This document shows positions 14,501 through 27,213 of a stretch of 64,000 nucleotides of DNA, piece by piece (positions within the stretch are counted from its first letter, which is position 1; each line of letters begins with the position of its first letter). The position numbers and the translations under genes are program-made. The DNA lies in contig CM020501.1 of assembly GCA_009823395.1 (NCBI GenBank), positions 11,975,361-12,039,360 on the forward strand, given 5' to 3'. Origin of the DNA: Thamnaconus septentrionalis (lineage: Eukaryota > Chordata > Actinopteri > Tetraodontiformes > Monacanthidae). Under the pieces are notes generated by a model. The model ran no database searches. It worked only from the letters and a program-made list of their open reading frames with translations, and was not told the DNA's origin.

Positions 14501-16492
14501 TTCTTATTTTCTCCTCAATTAAATTATATGTTCTTTTCCAAACGTGCCCGCTATGAACATTAAGTTGTAAATTTCCTGTTGTTTTTCTCCAAATGAGGCA
14601 ACACTAAAAGGGTTTATGGTGTAAGTCGCCTGTGTAGACAACAGAGGGAACGCACTCTTATGTCAGTCAGAAGGAATCACCGTAGCCTTTACTACCCCTG
14701 AGTGCTCTCCCCGAGGAGACGGCCTTTATGCTGACTTGCAGAAGCGTCGCTCCCTCCATGCAGAGAGACACATGGAACAAGCCGGAGGCAGCGCACAGTA
14801 AACCTGCAGAGTCCCACTGGGCTCGCACTGGGAAAAGACCCTGAGTTATGGCAAACTCATTGGGTCGGACGCATCACAGTGTAGTTAAAGAACCCAGTGT
14901 GTCAGATTTAGTAGCACACTGCAAACAATGTCAGTATTAATCCCTGGTTTGATGATTTCCCTCTTTATTGTTGCAGGATTCTTATATCAACTTTGAAACC
15001 CACAGGAGCCTCCTCTTCAAATTCAAATATATTACTAAAGGACGCAATGCAAATCACTTCACTTCACTTCACTGCAGCAAGATGAATGTTATTTAAAGGT
15101 AAATGTTGCCAAAGTTTTACTTTGACGCTCAACCAATGATGCAATTCAATCCCTTTAGAAAGTCCTGGTTGAAGACTGCTAATCACACAACACTGGCATC
15201 GACCCACCAAAAGCATCAACATGGACCTCACTCAAACCAGAACACCTCTGTACGCCATCCCATCATGACAGAGTCAGCGTATGTCAGGCTCAATGTATCA
15301 TTTATCAGCCGTTTATGCAGCCGTTGTAGAAGGTTAAAAGGCTGCAGTGACTGATGAATGGCAGGAATGGAATTGGAAGACAAAATGTGTAATGTCAATG
15401 ATGAGATGACATTAGTGCGTGACAAAAATGTCTGCTTGCTTTGATAACGTAACAAAAACGAGCAAAAAAGCCGTTTTGGATAAAAAAAAAACATGTGTTA
15501 CCCATTATTTTAAGGTCACCATCGTCACGCAAAGTGCACAATAATAAAAAGAATGAAGTGATTTGTTCTCAAGTACATAAAACAGAAGGCTCTGGCGCAA
15601 CAGATGGAATGTCATTAAGCTCACTCAGGCAACCTTTGGGCTCGAGAAAATATTTTGTAATTCCCCTTTATATGCAACATATCTGCAGCCAACACACGCA
15701 GTCTGTCACCATGTCAAAATGACACAACAAAGGCAGTGGGGAGGTGTGCGATTCTATTTTCATTTGAATTGCAGTTACGAAAAGAGGTAAATGAAATATG
15801 TATTCGAAATATATGTGATAAGAAAGTGACATGCGCAGGACACTGGGGAGGGACGATGGAGGAAAAGCCTGCAGAAACTGGAGGGAAACCATAGCTGCCA
15901 AAAACAGATAAACACTTGTGAGAATGTTGTTCTCTGCATTTATGCTGGAATAAACAGTAATACGGCAACGTGATTAACAGAGCTCGACTGTTTTGACGCC
16001 TGCTTTTTACGCACAACAACTTGCACACCCCCAGCAGCTGCAATGTAAACGAGTCTTTCTTTAGGGCCCCTTTGTGTTTGGCAAAGACTGAGGTTTTACT
16101 CCCGGTGAAGCAACAGTATCTGTCTTTTTACGCAGCTTCAACCGACCGTACACACATTAAGAAGCACGGGCACAGTACCAACGTATACCAGGAAAAGAAA
16201 TAGAGAAAAATGACGTATAAATGCACACATGCTTCATGCTACCACGCTGTGCAGCTAATCCCCAAAGTGAAGGGCTAAAATGAGCTCCACATGGGACAGT
16301 GTGCAAAGTCCTGTGCCACTGCTTTCACAGGTCACACCCCCCACAACACACACACAGTTTTTCTTTATGTCCTCCACATCTGTGTCTATGGTCCTAATTG
16401 TTTAATACCTCTCTCCTGTGCAGCTGAGGCACTAATAGGGCCATCAGAAAAGAAAGCCCCGCCACGGCCTCCGATTGCTGCTAGCCTCGACG

Positions 16493-16594
16493 AGCAGCAA
16501 CTTGCATAAATTAAGGGGGCGGCGGCAGGACGGTGTTACGGACTTTGGTTGTGGCCGTCTGCCAGCCTGCCCTTAATTTATGCAAGTTGCTGCT
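16493..16594. repeat. 102-nt foldback with perfect 25-bp inverted repeat
   Basis: Arms 16493-16517 and 16570-16594 are perfect reverse complements (AGCAGCAACTTGC... against ...GCAAGTTGCTGCT). A shorter imperfect stem (GGCAGGACGG against CCGTCTGCC) continues inward before a loop of roughly 20 nt. Unlike the usual AT-rich palindromes of the region, the sequence is complex. It could be a structured RNA, a microRNA-like precursor or a palindromic regulatory element. Confidence 0.7.
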
Positions 16595-17885
16595 GAAACG
16601 AAAGGAACTTTTTTTTTTTCTTTTGGTGTTGAGCGTCCGCTTTTGTTTTTGTTGAGCCTGGAGTTGCTACCAGCACTTTTAACACAATATGCCTTGATTG
16701 ATTAACTATTTTGAAAAAAGAAAAAAGGGGTAGAACATAGATACGTTTTTTTAACTTCATCCCTTCATTCCCCTTTTGAATATGGAGTAGTTACTTATTT
16801 TCATTTATTACTTCTTATTACAGAGTTGACATTTTTTTTGCAAAACCATGTTTACATATTCTATTTTTTTATTTAACCTTTAACCTGTTCATAAATGAAT
16901 GAAATGAATGAACTGACTTGATGTTTTTCTCACATCCTGTGTTTCTGCCCCCCATGAACAAACTCCATCCTCAAGTCAACTTTCTTTGCCTGTTCACACT
17001 TTTCAGATCAAACAATCCTGGAAATGAGTTCTTGCTGGTGTCAAAAAGGCCGTTGATACAAAGTAACCTGGGACTGCGTGATCACCCCCTTTTATTGGTC
17101 TCCCTGAAAGCACGTGAAAGGTTTATCAACAAAGGAGGCTAAAACGTATCTTTTTTTCTTTTTGGCCAGAGGCTGCAAACAGCGTGCTAAGCCTGCTCTT
17201 GCAGAGGATCTACTGTTGTGTTTTTCTTGCATAACGAACTCCTCCTCCACTGGATCCAGGGGGTGAAGAATCAAACAGCACTGACACCTGAGTAATAAAG
17301 GACGGCGGTCGGCAGTTTGGAAAAACTCGACCCCCTGGTTGTTTCAACCTCCACCAGACAGAAATGGATGGACTGCTTTTAGACCAGAAAGAAGAAAAGC
17401 TGTCACTGCCACCTCGTCCACACCGCTCGTCAGCCGCAGCCGGTTGAACCTGAGGTTGGGGCATAAATCTCCACCCTCGGGCGAGCCTTGACATTCTGCT
17501 CCCACGTGGTTCCTCCCCCACGGTGGACTCTGCCCTGAAGGGGGGCCTGGCATCTCAGGCCCAGCCATCCATCACGGGAGCCTTGTGGTGGGAGCGGAGG
17601 CCCCGGTGGGGAGCACCTGCCCGCGCGTTTTCACCCTCGTGGCGAAAACAACTCCAGCGGCCGTCGAGAGCACTTCATCGCCGACCGCTTTTCCCAGGGG
17701 TCAGAAGTCGTTTGAGGTTGTGAGACAACCCTGCATGTCCAAAGACACTCTTTTAAGGTGACATTCACACGCTGGGCCCGTAGATAACCCGCTAGGCATC
17801 CTATTGCGGGGCAGGGCCAAAGGTTGAGATTTGTTAACGGAGGGCCACACATAGGTGCGATCAGGCGAAATCGTGCGCGCGCGCT

Positions 17886-17887
<2 letters not shown>

Positions 17888-17932
<45 letters not shown>
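17888..17932. repeat. (CA)n microsatellite
   Basis: About 22 CA units following a short GC run. Confidence 0.95.
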
Positions 17933-17934
<2 letters not shown>

Positions 17935-19063
17935 TACAAGCATAATACAGCTGCAAATAGTAATTTAATTTAATAAAACAAAGAAAGAAAGCTGAAGCAA
18001 AGCGTTGAAATAAAACGGAGTGATATTTTTTATCCACAACAGTTTCTTTTTTCACAGAGCAACTCCACAGTATTTGGTCCATCTGTTTTATATATTGGGG
18101 CCAAAAAAAAAAAAATCACTGATTTGATTGAAGCCAAATGTGATGCTTGAGGCTCTTTCATACATCCAAAGCCTTTTTGACCCTCCTTCTCTTGCCCTCC
18201 ACCTACAAAGCTGCCTTCCCCATGACACACCAAGGGGCTCCACGTCTGACGTGTGTGTATGTGTGTGTGCGTGTGTGCATGTGTGGAGGTAGGGAGAAAG
18301 AGTCTACATTATTAGGCTTCCACCTCCACCCAAACCCCATGGAACACAGCAACGTGTGCAGTGATTCAGTTGAGCTGGGGTTGAATTTACTGTTGCTATT
18401 TCATCAGCCAGACATGGCGAAACTGGCCTAAATGCACAGCTGATATCCACTGAAATGAGAGAAATAGCCCACCACTGACACAACCTCACTTACTGTCACT
18501 GGCCACTTTATAAGGTAGACCTAATAAATTGGCCACTATACACTGCTCACACTGTTTCAAGGTTGAAGGTGTCCATGGTTGTAGCCAGCGGTTATCTGAC
18601 TTCCCGTCACTGGTCTCCAACCAGTCCGTCCATTCTCCTCCCAACATCAACAAGGCCCACATTATACACACAACTGCAGCTCCACGGATGTTTTTTCTTT
18701 CTCAGCCCGTTCTCTGTAATCCCTCGAGAAGGTTGTGCGTAAAAATCCCAGTAGGTCAGCAGTCCAGTGTTATCATATACAATTGCAGAGCCCGGTCCTC
18801 CTTGTTAATGAATCATGGCTGTTAACATTTTCAAACGTCCTCTCTTTTGTTTATGGGAAAAAAAAACAAGAAAAACATGTTTTCAGCCTGCAAATGAAGC
18901 ATGGCTCATACTTTCAGGCTGACAATGTATACCCAATCATTCAGCAGCACACTCTAGAATGAATGTACAGATTTTTGGACGACTATCAACTATCAAGACT
19001 CTCAACATATGTTGGTGGTCTGCAGTCAAGGGACCCTTTAGTGGTTAAACCATCCTCCAGATG

Positions 19064-19139
<76 letters not shown>
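19064..19139. repeat. (TA)n microsatellite
   Basis: About 37 uninterrupted TA units. Confidence 0.95.
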
Positions 19140-19141
<2 letters not shown>

Positions 19142-21375
19142 CCAACCAGCTGCTGATAGATCGTTAACAGATTGCGGCTTTCCTGTAATTACATTGTTTC
19201 TAAGCTGACTCAGGTTTTCAACTGTCCTACAAACTGCATCTATTTATCCATCTATGCATCTATCAAAAATCAGATGTGCTCAATAAAGTTAGCATTGGCC
19301 AAATTAGCAGCTAGCAGTGATAATCCCCTGGCCCCCTCGTCCCCATGTATTGCATGGCTAGTTTATTGTAGCCTATCGTGACACAACAGATGAAGAATTT
19401 CCCATGTGTTTGATATTCAACTCGTAACTCACTGTTTAGGCTGTTTGGCTTTTTAAAACAAAGCAAAAAAAAAATCTGTTACAATTTCCCAATAAGATTC
19501 CTTCAGTGTTGGTGGGGCAACTTGATCCCTGTGCGACATTTCCCATTCGCAGCTTTAGTCAGTCAGAACCAGAACCCTACAGAAAGAGTCTTTCTCCTAT
19601 AAAGGCATTGATTGATCTAGTCACATTCCAACAGCTGAGAACGAATCAGATGGAAGCCTTGTGAGAATTTAGACTTGAAATGCTCATCCTAATGCAATCC
19701 TTAGCCTCTATTCCGTTAGCAGTATTGGAGCCTGAGAACGGATCATCTTCAAGGTCCCAAGTTTTGAATTTATAAGCAAAATAGACAAAGAGTTTTGATC
19801 CTATCATCAAAGCACTGCACCAGAGGAACAGCACAGCATAGATTGTTGACAATGCTGCCATGAATGGTGTAAAACATGGTTTTATACAGCAATGAGCATT
19901 CGCAAACTCCCTTTGTATGTTCCCATCATGTTTTATCTACATTCTTGGATCCAGGTTCCACCTCCTAAACTCCGACTAGTTGGACTTGGAAGTTACCATC
20001 GTGCCTTCAATTTCACTGTTGCACAAAACTCCACAAGTATGTTCTTCTGTCATTTTTCATTGGGGTAAAAATGGTTCAAGTCCCTACAGACTTCCCTGAG
20101 CGTCCACTGCTTTGTTCCCCAAAAGACGCGCCAATAATTACACAAAGTGGAACAGAAGTCGCGCCCTCTTCCAGTCCATCTCCTTGTTGTACCGTAGGTC
20201 ACCGTGAGTCACGTACGAAAAATACGACGATGAAAAGGAGACTGCAGATTCCTAAAACACTCAGACCGCATTCTTGCACTGTATTATCACAAAGACACCA
20301 ATATACACAGCGCAAGGATGCGCCCCCTCTTTGATAGACCTCCAAGATGGCAAATAGAGATCTCTGAAGCCCACAATAATGCACAGTCATCTGCTTTGGA
20401 TCATCACTTGTCAAATCTGGTCAAGGATAAGCTCACAGTGTTCGCCCTGGGCCGTACTTCCCAGCAGAACAAGAGAGAAGATCATCTGATAGTCCGGTCC
20501 GATCGCCCCGTGGAAGAGGAGGTGGTTTGGAATAAAACACAGCTGTGCGTCTTCCTGTGGTTTCAATTTTACGCTCATCTCTATTAGCATTTTATTGAGA
20601 TACGCACTGGGCCTCTGTACATGTTTTGCATTGTTGTTTCTGGCTTGTTTTTCTGCGGATTCAGTGACACAGCAAGTTACATTTTACTTCCACTGTGAAT
20701 GGTTGCGGTGCAGAGAAGTGCACGACTGCAGATTTTTGAATTAAACTGTGTAAAACATGGTTTAAAGGGTTTCTATGTCTGTATTTTTCCACTTGAATAG
20801 AAAATATAATTTGACAAATTAGACCATATACAGAGCGACTGAATGTACAGATTGTAAGGTAATACACTGCATTACCTCACATGTGTATATAGCAGGCACA
20901 CATATTTTAACACTGACAAATGTAAAATCTAATTAAATATAATTGCGGCAGTCTGATGTTGGTTTGTTATGTTCCATTCTGCCGGAGGAACAGAGAGAAC
21001 TGAGCCTTTTCGCCTCGCTCTGAGCGCAAAAACAAACTGCAATGCTGAGTTATGGCATCAGTTTTCCGTTACAGATTCCACCTGTTGTATGTAAAGCCAC
21101 AACAATAGATTCGAGGAACTCCTCTGAAGTCTTCGCACATGAAAGATGGTACACATTACAGGCTGAGATCAGACAGAAAAATAAAAACAGCCAAAGTATC
21201 TCATTACAGCGTGGGCAGCCGGCCTCTAGTCTGCAGACATTCCTTACACGTTATACTTTTTTTTTTTAATTTTTAACTTTTTCTCATTTTTCTTTACCTA
21301 CATGAGCACTTTCAACTATCAGTCCACTTTCAATTTAAAAGTCCCTGATTTATTTATTTTTTTAGCAGTTATTTA

Positions 21376-21425
21376 ACTCCTGCTTCGTTAAACATAACAT
21401 TACTTGTTATGTTTAACGAAGGAGT
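21376..21425. repeat. 50-nt hairpin with a perfect 16-bp stem
   Basis: Arms 21384-21399 and 21405-21420 pair perfectly around a 5-nt loop. After a 3-nt bulge, ACTCC (21376-21380) pairs with GGAGT (21421-21425). It lies in the sfrp2-dchs2 interval and no transposon body is evident around it. Confidence 0.75.
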
Positions 21426-24290
21426 CGGGTGGCTCGAATACATGCCAACAGATACGTTGTTTTCTGTGTAAGCCATTTTCAGGAACTTTTCGGGGCTTGC
21501 GTGTGACTCATTTCGGATACTTGCCGCTGACGGGTGTGAAATTATAAAACCTAACCGTCAGTTGTGCAGTTCTCCAGAAGGCTGGTTTGCGTAAATGAGT
21601 GACGGGATGATGATGACAATAGAGATCTGAGCTTCATAAATAAAGTTTCCATGGAACATTAGGCTTCTTAAATATTTACGGCCCCACATTTAATGGTCCA
21701 GAAAATAGCTATTTTTGTATTTTCATTTTTCATCCCAGACCCCAGCAGAGCCATCTAAATTAATTAGCTCCCCCGAAAAAACAAATTGAGAAAAAAATCC
21801 AGCCAAAAAACCTTTAACATTATCTCAAGAACAAAGCATATTTAGCCTTATGTTTACAAGTTAGCTTCCTTTAAATATTGATGCTTCATTGTACTTTCCA
21901 CATTTGGAGAGAGGATAAAAACAAATCAGCTAGAGGGTGTTTTTTTAAAATGTAAATGTAACACCTTACTGTTCTTGCTGGGACATTAACTTATCAAGGC
22001 CCTCTGTCACATCAAAAAGGGTAGATTTCTAGAAGTTTTTTTTTTTAGCATCAACTTTTTGAAAGTGGAGCAAACAAAGGAGGAATGAACTCTTAATTCC
22101 TCGAAAGGCTAAAGACGCCAACATGGGTTTGTATCGTAGTGTATACTATATTTTTGTATAAACTATAAATTGTCAGGGATCCAATATGTAGTTTTCCCAG
22201 CATATTATAGACACCGGTCGTTCATAGGGTGGGTTAGAGGTTAAGAGTTTGAGACTTCATCTTGCCAAGCCGTGGGTTACTATCATTTTCACCATACACG
22301 CTCTAAAATGTAAACTATATGATGAATGTGTGCATGCGAGAGCCAAGTACTCTTACTGTATTTTCACAAACTGCGTCTCCACAAATTTATTTGTCTGACT
22401 GACACAATCCGCTCGACAGCTGCGCAGCCTGACTGCTGAGCGGCTCAGACACAGGAGCTTTGGCCGGATCACCATTGGAAAAGATCTCTTCTATCACCAT
22501 GATCTCAAGGCTAGGGAGCTGCAGGAATCACAAATAAGGAGAAGTGCAGACATTGTGAAAACCCGAAGAGGTGCAAGCGCGCAGACGGGACCCGCTCAAT
22601 AAATAATTACACACGTATCAGCGGCAACACGCAGCGCACACTTGGCTTGTATGGTTTCGGAATCTGACTGTTTATTATCCCTGGTGAAGCTATCTGATAA
22701 AGACTTGACTCCTCAGCTTCCTCAGCTCATGTGTTCCCTGAGGGCAGCACATTTGGATGAACAGCAGACCCAGTGGAGCCATGCTAACTCACTTAGCTTT
22801 CCTGAACAATTCTTAGGAAAGAGAATTCTTGAATTTTCAAGTGTCTCATGCGGTGGGCAAGAACAATACAGTCCACTGCTGTAAATGCTCACCTCTCTGT
22901 CTTTTAAATTAGCATCTTTAAAACCATTATGACACTGGCTACAATAGTATAAAAAGCAATAACATCTGAAATTAAATTTACTTCAAATTACACTGCAATG
23001 GAAACACACGTGAGATCTTGTGAGATAATTTCAGGACATTCAAATTTATAATGTTAAGAAACCCAACTCATTTTCAATTTTTTTATTTATTTTTTTAAGT
23101 TGAATAAAAAACTTAAAACCCCAGGATCTATGAAATGCATTAAAAGGTCAAGAATTGTGTATTTAGAAATACTTTAAAATAAACAATGCAATGACAATAG
23201 ATAATGACAAGTAATGCTGAGAAGTCTTACTGATGTGAAGTGCTGCTCCTCCTTTGTAAAAATAAGTGTTAGTTCAAGACAGTTTGAACTAAATGCAGCA
23301 TTGTCTTTCCAAAGAATATGAGCTGATAAAGTAAAACAGTCCCTGGTAAAACATCCTGCGTGTAAAACAATACACGAAGAATATACAGATCAAAAGACCT
23401 TTATTGCAAAATTGTACACACTATGCTGTTTATAGGGTGTCGGTATCCTACAATCAGAGCACAAAGATTCAGTCACGAAAGGGAGATTATTTCTGTCTAT
23501 AAAAACGCAAGCAGAACATGGAGTGACTTTGTAAAAATCTGTCATCACTCTAATCAGAAACAACCAAGCAACTACCACTTCTTGAGTCTGTTTCCGATTA
23601 ATAGCAGAGGAAAATCACTTAATTTTAAATTATTCTTGATGACGTCTGCAAAAGCTTAGACAGTTGGCTAGCTTTGAAAGACTGAACAGTATAAGACTGA
23701 TAATAGGAGTTGTCCTACAAGGAGGAAATGAAGTGAACTTTTTTTTGGCATATTACTGGCAAAATACAAAACGGATGCAAAAGAAGTCTGTATTAAATAC
23801 TGGTTTTTAAAAGATTTCAGGGAGCAAGTCTTTACCACAGAACAAAGAAGTCTTTCTTTGGTAATTCACTTTCAAACTCACCTTGGCAACTTTTTTCATT
23901 TTGAAGTTGCAACTAACCGCAGTAAGAGAGTGTTTCATTTTCTGCACATATTAACATGTTTACAACAAGACATTCAGTAATTACAGTCACATTCAAACAT
24001 CTGCTCTAGTTCAAGAGCTGCATTACAAAGTTACAAGGTAAGACCAAACCCCTTTTCTTTAATGTAGATGTTAGTTTTATTCCAAAACACACTACGACTT
24101 TGACCTCAATCTGACGGACCACTTTATATTGAATGAAAACTCTGTCCAGTGTTTCCCGCTGAGACTGACACTGGTAGAGAAATATTTTTGGACACCCTTA
24201 AATTTTCAAATATTACGATAAAATATTTTTTTTGTGTGTGTGTTTCAAAAGATGTGGGTGCATCAGACAGATGCAAAGACAAACAATTGT

Positions 24291-24300
24291 TTTATTTATT
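24291..24300 (-). terminator. Candidate poly(A) signals of dchs2
   Basis: Two overlapping minus-strand AATAAA hexamers about 310 nt beyond the dchs2 stop codon. A further hexamer at 23400-23405 could serve a longer 3'UTR. Confidence 0.45.
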
Positions 24301-24607
24301 GTTAAAAAGTTTAAAAAAAGGAAACACTGGATGTGTGCCAAGATCCAATTTGGATATAGGCAGAACAGTGCACCCATAGGAAAAAGCATCTGAGTTGTGT
24401 GCAACTGTTCAAAACAGAAAAAAAAGAACTAGGAGTGATTCTTGATGCAATACATGACAAATGCATGAGGTGTCACAAAGTGATATGACTCAAACAAAAA
24501 ATGTAACTGTGAATTGCTATTAAAGTCCCATCCTTCTTTCGGGAACACCTGATGGTGGAGGAAGATTGGGACTGAATGCCACAGATGAACTTGGTCAAAG
24601 TTCATGT

Positions 24608-27213
24608 CTAAACTTGAATCTCTGCCTCCAACAGGCTTGCAGTGAGGGGTCCTGAGTCCACTCTTATACCCCCCAGCCCAGTGTCAGAAACAACTGGTGA
24701 GACAGTAGGCGTCCGAACAATGAGCGACGACAGTGACGGGGAGAAGCTGGGAGTCATTGCTGAAGGCGTAAGCCCCGTGTTTCTTGCTAATGGTGAATAT
24801 GCATATCTACGAGAGGATGACTTCCTACTCAGACCTGGCACACGCCCTGGCTTCCGTGGAGGTACAGTCCTAATGCCAGGTTGAGCCACTCCTGTTATGA
24901 GAGGTGGCGGGTACATGAGGCAGCTGGTCTCAGGTGCTAAGTCCTCACGGCCACCTTGAAGCTCCTCATCAGGGAGCATCCCGATATCGGTGAAGACCGA
25001 GGCCAGATTTTGGTAGCGTGGCTCCCAGTCCAGAATGTATTCCCAACTATAGCTGCCCTGCAGCTGCTCGTCCAGGCACAACAGTGAAGACAGAGAATCT
25101 GCAGATGCCTGGGCCTCTGATAAGGGAGCGTACCCATTTGTCCTCATGCTCTCTTCCAAATCTTTCACTCTCAGCATTGCAGGGAGTGGGGCCTCACCTC
25201 CTCCCTCCTCTTTGAAGTGGAAGAGACTTTCTGTGCTGGCCATTCCAGACACAAAACATTTATTAACAATTTGCTCCAGCCCCACATTGATAGAGTGGCA
25301 GGAGACATCGTCCCCTGGAACAGTTAATTGTTCCATCTCTGTGGACTGCGTGCCCTGGATTGATTCGTTTCTGTTTTGACAAGGGTATTCATTAATCCAC
25401 TTGATCTCCTGGTCCTCGGCAGTCTCCCCCTCTGCCGATCCGCGGCCACTGGAGTCTGATTGACTGTATATGTTGGAGATATCTCTTTTGGTCACCAAGA
25501 TGCCAGGCCGTTTCATTTCCTGCAGAGAGATTCCACTTTGAATTTGGCCATTGGGTCTTCTAAATGAGCCGGTGCTATGGTTTAGGCTTGCAGCAATGGA
25601 AGCAGCCTTTTTGATTGCCGCTTCCTTGAGTTTATATCTCAGAACCAAGGCCACAAAAAGAAGGAGGATGAAGAGAATCAGCGTCAGTGAGACACTCAAG
25701 CTTAGCATGTGAGTATCTAGAGGTACGCCAGTTAGTGCCTCGACAGAACTTGAAATATTGATGAAAACAACACAGTTCGTGGTCCTGGAGGACAGTCTAG
25801 GACTACTTGCAGATACCACAAGCTTCACCATTTCCTCACTGGCAGGGCTGCCTCTTCTGCGATACACGTGCTCCGAAACAAAAATGCTTCCAATAGTTTT
25901 GTTGACTGAGAAAAATGGAGACGGATCTTGGAGAGAATACTCTACTATTCCATCCACTCCTCCGTCATGATCCATTGCCATCACGTAGCCGACCACCTCG
26001 CCAGGCTTGGCTTTTTCTGGCAAAAGAAAATGGTACTGTTTCTGGGTGAAGACAGGACTGAACTCGTCAACACCTTTGATGGCTACCTGCACTCTGACGG
26101 TAGCGGCTTTCTCTCCTTTGTCCCTGGCTTCCACAACAAAACAGTACTCACTCTCACGTTCATAATCGAAGGTCTGTCTGGTGTGAATATCACCTGTTAG
26201 GGGGTCGATGACAAACGCTTCCTTCTTCTCAGGGCTCCCGCTGCCATAGTCCATGAAGCAGGAAGACAGAATGGAGTAGGTGAGATGGCCGTAGGGTCCC
26301 AAGTCATTGTCAATAGCGTGGACGGAACAAGCGTGGGTAAATGCTGGGAGGTTTTCTAGCACAGAACAGTTAACAGTGGGGAACATGAAGTATGGGGTGT
26401 TGTCATTTTCATCCAGCACTGTTATGAAGACCACTGCAAAAGCCACTTTACGCTCCTCTGCTAATTCACCGCCGTCAGATGCTCGGATAGTCAGCGCATA
26501 TTGCGAGTCTTCTTCATAGTCAAGAGAGTGGTGGACTATCAGGATCCCAGTGTGAGGGTCAAGCTTGTGGTGACCTTTACTGTTCCCCGAAACAATCTCA
26601 TATCGCAACAAACCATTGGTTCCCAAGTCAGGATCATGAGCAGTGACCTGAAGCAACGTGGTGCCAACATGGCTGTTTTCGCTCACCTGTGCATAGTACT
26701 CTGTGCTGGAAAAGACAGGGGTGTTGTCATTGCAGTCCGTCACCGTCACCATAATGACAGCAGAGCTGTTTAACGGAGGTGTACCACGATCGGACACGCT
26801 CACTGTAAGCACATAGCTCTCGGTGGTCTCACGGTCTAAAGACTTACACAGGACAAGTTTTGCAACATTGCTCATCTGATTTTCAACTTGCACCATTTTT
26901 TCCTCCAGACAGAATCGGTTGTCCTTGCTACCTCCGAGCAAGGTGTAGTCTAAATGGCTGTTTTCAGGGCTCCAATCTTGATCTTCTGCAGACAGTGTAA
27001 GCAAGGTGACATCTATGGGTGTGTCCTCTGGGACCGTGAGCGTGTAGATGTCCTGGTGGAATGTGGGTGCGTGGTCGTTGGAGTCCAGGATCAGCACATC
27101 GATGGAGGCAACAGTTGACAACGCAGGATCACCGTTGTCTTTGGCCTCAACCAGAAGATGGATCAAGTTGCTGTTTGTGATTGCCTTCAAGGGCTTGTTG
27201 GTGAAAACAGACC
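24608..27213 (-). CDS. dchs2: dchs2 last exon: membrane-proximal repeats, TM helix, cytoplasmic tail
   Basis: A 2606-nt terminal exon. It finishes the extracellular part (linkers DSNDHAP, DCNDNTP, DENDNTP and the degenerate GVDEFSP). The helix SLTLILFILLLFVALVL maps to about 25640-25708. A basic stop-transfer follows (RYKLKEAAIKKAAS), then a tail rich in Ser, Glu and Pro. The Dachsous tail conveys polarity information through intracellular partners; no catalytic domain is seen. The stop codon is at 24608-24610. Confidence 0.93.

Larger units (their letters stand above)
7333..24290. other. 17 kb gene-free interval between sfrp2 and dchs2
   Basis: No exon with protein-like coding potential is visible on either strand; the ORFs here are short and many run through repeats. 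The interval holds microsatellites (8364-8384, 9012-9048, 17888-17932, 19064-19139), a LINE/SINE-like tail (11475-11544), two strong foldbacks (16493-16594 and 21376-21425), and stretches that look like conserved enhancers. Long gene-poor DNA beside a developmental Wnt regulator usually houses distal enhancers, but that is inference. Confidence 0.6.
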
